Assembly (NCBI GenBank): GCA_030180135.1
Contig: CM058230.1
Coordinates: 10,479,082 to 10,543,081 of the forward strand
Source: Orychophragmus violaceus
Lineage: Eukaryota > Streptophyta > Magnoliopsida > Brassicales > Brassicaceae
Reading direction: 5' to 3'
Length of the DNA stretch: 64,000 nucleotides
Position 1 is the stretch's first letter; each line of letters begins with the position of its first letter. This document shows positions 57,660 to 64,000 of the stretch, in pieces. The notes beneath the pieces were generated by a model. It had not been told where the DNA came from and ran no database searches. It saw nothing but the letters and a program-made list of their open reading frames with translations. Position numbers and translations under genes: made by a program.

Positions 57660-60263
57660 TCAAAGTTTAGAAGTGGCTAGTTTGATTAGATCCTTGCGAA
57701 GTGTTTTGCCCGATGCAGTCTTCGGTATGGAGTTTATAAACGCGACCTTTCTTATTTTCTTATACGGTGCCACCTGCTCATAAAATATACCAAAGTTTAT
57801 TATTTTCTTACCAAACTATTTAAAGTAGATGGTGTTGACCGAAGTAAGTACCTGTTTAGAGATGAAGTCAATAACTTGTTTCTCAGAGAGATTGCTCTTA
57901 ACCTTGCGTGTCACGTAAGCCATTGGATATTGTCCTGCTTCTTGATCCGGAAACCTTATAAAAGAAACCTTCTTCATGTTGTGTTTAAAAAACAAAAAAT
58001 ATGTATTCAATTATGGAATTGTATGAGATTACGTACGGAATAACGGCGGCATCGAGAATGTCTGGATGAGTGATTAAGAGAGCTTCTAGTTCAGCTGGAG
58101 GCACCTGTTTATTCATCCAGTCCAATTTTTTTGCTTTTTAAATTTTACATCATTGATATCCATACTATATAACAAATATAGATTTTTAACCTGATAGCCT
58201 TTGTATTTGATTAGTTCTTTCAATCGATCCACGACGAAAAGAAATCCATCTTCATTTATATAGCAAAGATCTCCTGTTTTTAGCCATCCTTCCAAATTGA
58301 TGGTTTCATTCGTAGCTTCTTGGTTTTTAAAATAACCTTGTAAGAAAAAAAGGAAAAGAGTGAGTTGTTTATGTGTTGTATTAAAACAAAACATTGGTTA
58401 TAAGTTAATTTATTCTCCAACTTAATAAAAAAAAATGTCGTGTTCTTCAACTAACACATATTCGTTGCTACCAATTTCTCTACAAAACATCCATTTTACT
58501 ATAAAAATCAATTGCTACCTAACATTTCGAAATCATATACTATACGATAAAAAAATTCAATTACTCACATGCAACATTCATTACTACTTAAAAGCTTGAA
58601 ATCAAATACTCACATGCAACATCCATTACTACTTGAAACCATATGCTATACGATACCTAAATTCAATTACTCACATGCAACACCCATTACTACTTGAAAT
58701 CATATGCTATACGATACCTAAATTCAATTACTCACATGCCATTACTACTTGAAATCATATGCTATACAATACAAAAATTCAATTACTCACATGCAACATC
58801 CATTACTACTTGGTTCAAAAAAAAAAACATCCATTACTACTTAAAAGCTTGAAATCAAATACGAGTTGTTTTGTTCCGATGTACTTTATCATAATGAATC
58901 TTTTAAACTTACCAGCAACAGTAATAGCTATATCTTCATCCATTATTTGAAATGATATAATTTTGCATTTTAAAATTAAATCGTGCTATGTACCACGAGC
59001 CAACTATCTAGTATTATAACATTAATATGTTTTACCTTTTGCAATAGTCGGACCCTTGAGCCAGAGCTCGCCCGTTTGGTTAATTCCCATAAACCGACCC
59101 GTATTTGGATCCACGATCCTCGCCTCCACATCACTGGTCAACGTCCCCGACGCTCCGTATGTCCGGCTGCCCTCCACCGTATCCATGAAAGCGCCTCCAC
59201 CGTTTGATTCCGTCAACGCATATGCTTGAAATATATTGACCGTCGGGTATTTCTCTAAAAACCCTTCCGTTGCCTCCTTGCTCAACGGCGCTCCACCACA
59301 CCTCAATGCTTTCAGGGAGCTAATATCGTACTTGGCCTTGATAAAATCTGCTTCGTTGATCATAGCCACCAAAACGGGCGGCGCCAAAAGCAGAACCGTG
59401 ACTCTGTACTTCTCGACCGCGGCCATCATGTCGTTGAGCTCAAATCTCCGGAGGATCACCACCGTCGAACCAATTGCTACGGTGGCCATAGCGAATGTTA
59501 ATAATCCGTAGGTGTGGAACATCGGGACGGTGCAGATAAAAATCTCGTCCATCGATTTCTCCGCGACCATTCTCGCCACGTAAGCCTTCAAATTCCGGTG
59601 AGACGAGATCACCCCTTTGCTCGCTCCTGTGGTACCCGAAGAGTAAAGCATCACCGCCGTGTCCTCCTGGTCGACTCGGTCTCTGACTCGCTGCCCTCTC
59701 GGCTCCTTCTTCATCATCTCAGACACAACACCAACGACTCTGACTCTACGAGTCGGTTCCACGAGCTCCTCCTCGTTTCCGTCGGTTAGAACGATGGAAA
59801 TACAGGCGGGGAGTTTGGCTGCCAGCTGGACCGTCGTGAAGGCGATTGTTGGGTTGCTGTCGGAGATTTGTCTGGATATCTCACCGGCAGTGTTAAGAGT
59901 GTTCGCGGTAGTGACGACGGCGCCGAGAGACATGACGGAGAGGCAGACGACGGGAATGTGTATGGAGTTGGGAGAGAGAATGAGGACGACGTCACCTCTC
60001 CGTATTCCAACTTCATGGTGGAGACACTCGGCGACACGATCGACGGCTCTCCAGAGATCGGAAAAGCTCAAGCCGTGGCCAGTGGCGGCGTCTATGAAGG
60101 CGGTGGTGCCGCGGTGTGGCTGAGAGGAGATGAAAGTTGTGACGTCTAGCGACGGATTCGCCGGGAGGCTTAGTGGGTTGCGTTTAGTGTAGAATGTAGA
60201 GTTTGCTTTGCAGAAACCACTTCTGGAATCAATGAGAGATCTTGGAGGAGAAGGATCCGCCAT
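57660..60263 (-). CDS. Peroxisomal 4-coumarate:CoA ligase-like enzyme (OPCL family)
   Basis: Five exons: complement(join(57660..57773,57852..57954,58037..58104,58191..58336,59036..60263)), 552 residues, all junctions in frame. It is an ANL-superfamily adenylate-forming ligase: acid + ATP + CoA to acyl-CoA. Motifs: AMP-binding loop SSGTTGASKG (residues 208-217), ALTESNGGG, GELWLKG near 398-404, GWLKTGDLCY and RLKELIKYKGYQ hinge (exon 2), and the catalytic-Lys region PKTASGKTLRKDL in exon 5. The C-terminus is SKL, a canonical peroxisomal PTS1 signal. Arabidopsis relatives in this cluster activate jasmonate precursors and other carboxylates (OPCL1 and neighbours). The exact substrate cannot be read off. 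Exon 1 is unusually GC-rich for this window, the 699-bp first intron has tandem repeats, and two relatives follow downstream in the same orientation. Confidence 0.95.
58525..58812. repeat. Tandem repeat (55-61 bp unit) in intron 1 of the 4CL-like gene
   Basis: ATTACTACTTGAAA starts at 58625, 58686 and 58741, each followed by ATATGCTATAC(G/A)ATAC and TTCAATTACTCACATGC. A partial unit precedes and another follows. Confidence 0.85.
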
Positions 60264-60599
60264 TTTTTATTTTAGGCGTATGAACGAAAAAGGATCGAAC
60301 GATAGTATATTGACTTAGCGGGACAACCCAATATTTAAAGAGCATAATATTATAGCGGGACCCATCGATATACTTAACGGAAATCAAGAATGAATATATA
60401 ATCTTTTTCACGTTTTTTGCTTTGTTTTATAGTATATTTTTTTTTAACAAAATGCAGAAGACGAGTGTTGTTTTTTAGTGCTATATGAAGTATGCTGTAT
60501 GCAGATCTACAAAACACACATAAAGCATCCGCATTATAAACCTCTTATAAAAGTCTCTCTTTTTTCTTAACTTTGAATTTTGTCCAAATGCAATCTTTT

Positions 60600-60920
60600 A
60601 CTTAAGGAGGACATTGATCTACAAAAACCAGTTCATTTGAGATGTGATTGCTTTTCTAACTAGAATATCAGCACTTTGATTACAATCTCTTTGTCGAAAA
60701 CTAAAGTTAACTGAAGAAAACTTGTCCTGCCAAAGCCAAATCGTATGTGTATAGGTAGTAACCACATATTCTTTGAACCATGAATTAAAATATTGTCGAC
60801 AATCAAGTTGTCTCCTTCAAAAAGCAAGTGTCGTATCCTAGAGACCGTGTTGTTTGTATTGCCCAAATAAGGGCCGAGCATTCCGATTCTTCCGGCATAA
60901 TTCTCCAAGTTTTCCCTCTC
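60600..60920 (-). pseudogene. RNase H-like (RVT_3) fragment of a retroelement
   Basis: Reading minus, HLLFEGDNLIVDNI matches the FEGDN motif of the RNase H-like domain that plant LINE-related proteins carry, and in another frame NFSFRQRDCNQSADIL matches its C-terminal block. Both frames are open only over short stretches. No boundaries could be defined. Confidence 0.5.
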
Positions 60921-61210
60921 GGCTTGTTACAGAGTCACCATTAGAGTCTCATATAATCCATTCAATTCCAGAATTCATGTTTCCTTTATGATGTAATGCA
61001 TCATAATTGCATTTAAAAACACCTTGTGGAGGTTTAGTCCATGTGCGCTTATGGATACTTCAAATTCCATTATTTGAGCTCGACACAACACTACCAAGTA
61101 ATCGTTATCCATTCTTGTGTATCATTAACTGATTTCAAATGGATTACTTCTTTAGTGATTCTTATAAAAGTCTTTCATCTATAAAATATAAAATAAATTA
61201 TAAACTATTA

Positions 61211-61494
61211 CTCCATATGTTTTACTATATTTGATTTTCTAGTATTTGCACATAGATTAAAAAATAATTAGTTTATACTTTAATTAATTATTAATGGTAA
61301 AAGAGTATTGATTTTATAATAATTAATGGAATATTTTTTTTTACGTGAAACTTGAGTTTTTATATGCTCTTTTGAGTACTTGTAATTAATTAGCCAAACA
61401 AAATTTAATGTATATTATTATATATTATAAACAATCAAATATTATGAAACAAGAATAAAATACTAAAAAGTCAATTATAGTGAAACAGATGGAG
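61211..61494. mobile_element. Stowaway-type MITE, TA duplication
   Basis: The terminal inverted repeats starting CTCCAT(A/C)TGTTT agree in 33 of the first 38 positions. TA flanks lie at 61209-61210 and 61495-61496. Length 284 bp. Confidence 0.85.
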
Positions 61495-61879
61495 TATTAT
61501 TTATTACAAAACTTTATAGAAAGGTTGAAAAAACTCGTGTGAGAGACAACATATGCTCTATAATTATAGTAGTAGGATGAAGCCAATCCTAGAACACCAT
61601 TGAGGAGTGTAATGATATTGTCAGAGTGATTCCAAATATTTGGCTTGCTGTGTTTTGTTATTTTGGAATCTCAACAAAAGGTATCCACGTTCTCTCTTAT
61701 TAAATCATGTTTTTAAAGGTTTTGGGATAGCCTGCTGGAGTTTGCTAGACTTTTATCACCCATCAGTAGAGAGAATCTCCTTTTAAACTATTCAACAAAT
61801 ATATGTTGTTACATTTCTCTCTTATTGAAAAAAACAATATCATCATAAAAATCAGTAGGAAGTCAGAATACAGATCATT

Positions 61880-62556
61880 TCAAATTTTAGAAGTGGCGAG
61901 TTTGATTAGATCTTTACTAAGTGTCTTCCCGGATGCAGTCTTTGGTATATAAACGCGACTTTTCTAATCTTTTTATACGGTGCCACACTGCCACCTGCTC
62001 ATCAAGTCAACAAATATTATCGTAAATTTGATATTTACATCTCAAAAATAACTATACTAAAGACTTCAATAAAACCACCTGTTTAGAAATGAAATCAATA
62101 TCTTGTTTCTCTGATAGGTTACTCTCAAGCTTTCCTGTCACGTAAGCCATCGGATATTGTCCTGCTTCTTTATCTGGAAACCTTTGGGATACAACACAGA
62201 ACCAGAAACAGATCAAAGATAACTTCAAGTTGCTGTTATGTTTTAAATAGCAAAAAATCAAAAGCGATTACGGAATAACGGCGGCATCTAGAATCTGGAT
62301 GAGTAACCAAGAGAGCCTCTAGTTCAGCTGGAGGCACCTATTGTCCAAATCCAAACCATTATAAATTTACACCATTGATCCATAAACTATTAAAAGATAA
62401 ATATCTTAACCTGATAGGCTTTGTATTTGATTAGTTCTTTCAATCGATCCACGACGAAAAGAAATCCATCCTCATCGATATAGCAAAGATCTCCTGTTTT
62501 TAGCCATCCTTCCAAATTAATGGTTTCACTTGTAGCTTCTTGGTTTCTAAAATAAC
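61880..62556 (-). pseudogene. Headless 4CL-like pseudogene (exons 2-5 only)
   Basis: The four 3' exons of the gene at 57660-60263 recur here in order: a GYFRNQEATSETINLEGWLK exon from 62556, a VPPAELEALL exon near 62338-62270, a PDKEAGQYPMAYVTG exon near 62180-62082, and the terminal exon ending TSKI at 61880. Two small deletions break the frame: 2 nt in the second of these exons (near 62290), and 7 nt in the last one (near 61950, where two to three residues are lost). The AMP-binding exon 1 is absent. It is a partial tandem duplicate that never was, or no longer is, a functional ligase. Percent identity to the complete gene looks high, so it is fairly recent. Confidence 0.92.
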
Positions 62557-63351
62557 CTTATAAGCAAAAATATTAATAATAAACTGTCAAATAATTATTA
62601 TTTTGTCAAATAATAATTATTTTGTTTGTGTATCGTTCCAGTATATATTTATACTGTTTTTCTTGACAATTTTTCTATATATTATTTACATACACTAATC
62701 ATATGCTAAATCTCTTACTCTTACTACTTAACATTTTGAAATCATACGCGATACATTAAAAACTTCAGTAACTCACATGAAATGAACCATATAGTAAAAT
62801 ACTAAAATTCATTACTACTAAAAAACTATAAATCATATGTTAACTGGCAGGTAGACTATCCACTACCGTTCCCGGAGGCATCCTAATGATTAAGATGGCC
62901 AACCGAAAGCATAATGATTTAAGTTTTAACGCCTTGAAAACACGCCAAGTCAAAGAGAGGGTTTTTAACTGCAAAGTAAAAGAGGAATGCTCTAGTTGCC
63001 TAGGAGGGTTCCAGGAAATAGTGTGCAAAGGAGACTGAAATGGAAAGGCTAGAACTTGGTGGTGACAAAGGGAAGAGTTGCCTCATGAACTTATTTCACG
63101 TTATATACGATAGGGAGTATTGGAACTTGATCATAAACATGTTTTGAAAGTAGGCTCTACATTTAAATACACAACAATGTTCTCCACATTATTTATGTTT
63201 GAAATCATCTTCTGTGTGTTTGAGACCTCAGGGTCATATACATGTAAGAAAATTGTTATTTGCCTTTTGTTTTTCCACAGAACTGGCTACAATACAAATA
63301 ATAATAATTGTACACGTAGATTGGGTCACAAGCATAAGAGTCGTAACAATT
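62557..63351. other. Spacer between the headless copy and the next ligase gene
   Basis: Where exon 1 of the headless copy would lie I find no trace of it. The short open frames at 62840-63028 and 63120-63411 have no recognised domain. Confidence 0.5.
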
Positions 63352-63973
63352 TCAAAGGTTGGAGTTGGAAGTTGCGAGCTTGATAAGATCCTTGCGCAGA
63401 ATCTTGCCTGAAGGATTCTTTGGTATGGAAGATACGAAAGCCACCTTTCGTACCCTCTTGTACGGTGCTACTTGTTTCGCTACAAACTCCATTACTGACT
63501 TATCTGTTAAGAAGCTCCCTGGTTTCCTTACAACGTACGCCATTGGAAATTGCCCTACTTCTTTGTCCGGAAACCTTGTAAATCGCCAAAACTTTTATGA
63601 ACTAAAGACTGTATTCTTGTAAAATATAAATGAAAACACAAAAGTTAGGTGACTTACGGGATGACTGCGGCATCAACGATTTCAGGATGAATGAGCAACA
63701 AAGCCTCTAGCTCAGCTGGAGGGACCTATACAATGATCACCAAAACAAGTTTCATACTTTGCTGCGTAAGGACTACACTCTATATCAGCAATATGGATCA
63801 TGTTTAAATCTGTGATGCATTTGTTACCTGGTAGCCTTTATACTTGATCAGTTCCTTTAACCGATCAACCACGAATATGTATCCATCTTCATTGATATAG
63901 CAGAGATCTCCAGTTCTTAACCATCCTTCAGAATCAAGAGTAGACCTCGTAGCTTCCTCATTGCTGAAATAAC
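63352..63973 (-). CDS. 4CL-like (OPCL family) ligase, 3' part, runs off the window
   Basis: Exons visible are complement(join(63352..63574,63658..63725,63828..63973)); the large AMP-binding first exon is beyond position 64000. The 63973 acceptor and the sizes of the 146- and 68-nt exons equal those of the gene at 57660-60263. Motifs: EGWLRTGDLCY, RLKELIKYKGYQ, PPAELEALL and PKNPSGKILRKDL with the adenylate/thioester Lys region. Unlike its relative, the last two exons are fused: the intron after KQ is absent. The C-terminus is SNL rather than SKL, a weaker, non-canonical PTS1. It may be the OPCL1 (At1g20510) counterpart, by position and from memory. Confidence 0.92.
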
Positions 63974-64000
63974 CTGCCAAAAACAACACCACCCAAAAAT

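Noticed and set aside
58525..58812. CRISPR-like regular repeats
   Set aside because: Units are adjacent tandem copies without unique spacers, in a plant intron.
59659..60123. Long plus-strand open frame (154 codons) opposite the 4CL-like exon 1
   Set aside because: It is the antisense shadow of a GC-rich conserved ligase exon and has no domain of its own.

Overview
The window is nuclear DNA of a flowering plant, almost certainly a Brassicaceae species. The single-copy genes run in the order I recall for the Arabidopsis thaliana chromosome 1 segment around At1g20370-At1g20510: TruA-type pseudouridine synthase, MIR394A, prolyl oligopeptidase (only a remnant here), PUS10, tRNA-Pro, a small coiled-coil membrane protein, a COR47/ERD10-type dehydrin, a small two-helix membrane protein, a SAUR protein and a cluster of peroxisomal 4CL-like ligases. 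The gene-to-gene match is read from the sequence; the Arabidopsis locus numbers are from memory. The Arabidopsis order as I recall it has no SKU5-similar gene here, but this window has an intact one. There is no bacterial-style organisation, rRNA or CRISPR.

Layout. 1-3.3 kb: decayed LINE (minus). 3.8-5.0 kb: Helitron. 6.9-8.6 kb: PUS1-like gene (minus). 8.8-12.8 kb: retroposon, Mutator-type MITE, 5'-truncated LINE and MITE. 15.6-17.2 kb: MIR394A and the prolyl oligopeptidase remnant (plus). 17.7-21.2 kb: PUS10 (minus, 15 exons), divergent from tRNA-Pro(UGG). 21.9-24.8 kb: Helitron with an internal array of about 460 bp units, then a retroposon. 24.9-27.9 kb: SKS multicopper-oxidase-like gene (minus). 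28-36 kb: repeat-rich block with two decayed F-box-like copies. 36.2-39.1 kb: Pack-MULE carrying a DJ-1 gene fragment with introns. 40.3-40.7 kb: small gene whose first codon is ATA. 41.3-45.2 kb: young copia element lacking gag. 45.6-46.8 kb: dehydrin (minus) with five K-segments. 48.3-51.6 kb: MITE cluster, Helitron copy and 5'-truncated LINE. 52.4-53.4 kb: small membrane-protein gene (plus). 53.8 and 57.3 kb: two tRNA-derived SINEs with target-site duplications. 56.3 kb: SAUR gene. 57.7-64 kb: 4CL-like locus with one complete gene, one headless pseudogene and one gene cut by the window edge, all minus.

Functionally the genes are independent plant units, not operons: RNA modification (PUS1-like, PUS10) next to a tRNA gene, a conserved microRNA, cell-wall/secreted SKS, cold and drought protection (dehydrin with DRE cores upstream), auxin-linked growth (SAUR) and peroxisomal acyl-CoA ligation (4CL-like, OPCL family). 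A large share of the rest is mobile DNA. Many insertions can be closed to the base by target-site duplications read directly from the sequence; the best of these is the Pack-MULE at 36209-39149. No new defence or metabolic system was found.
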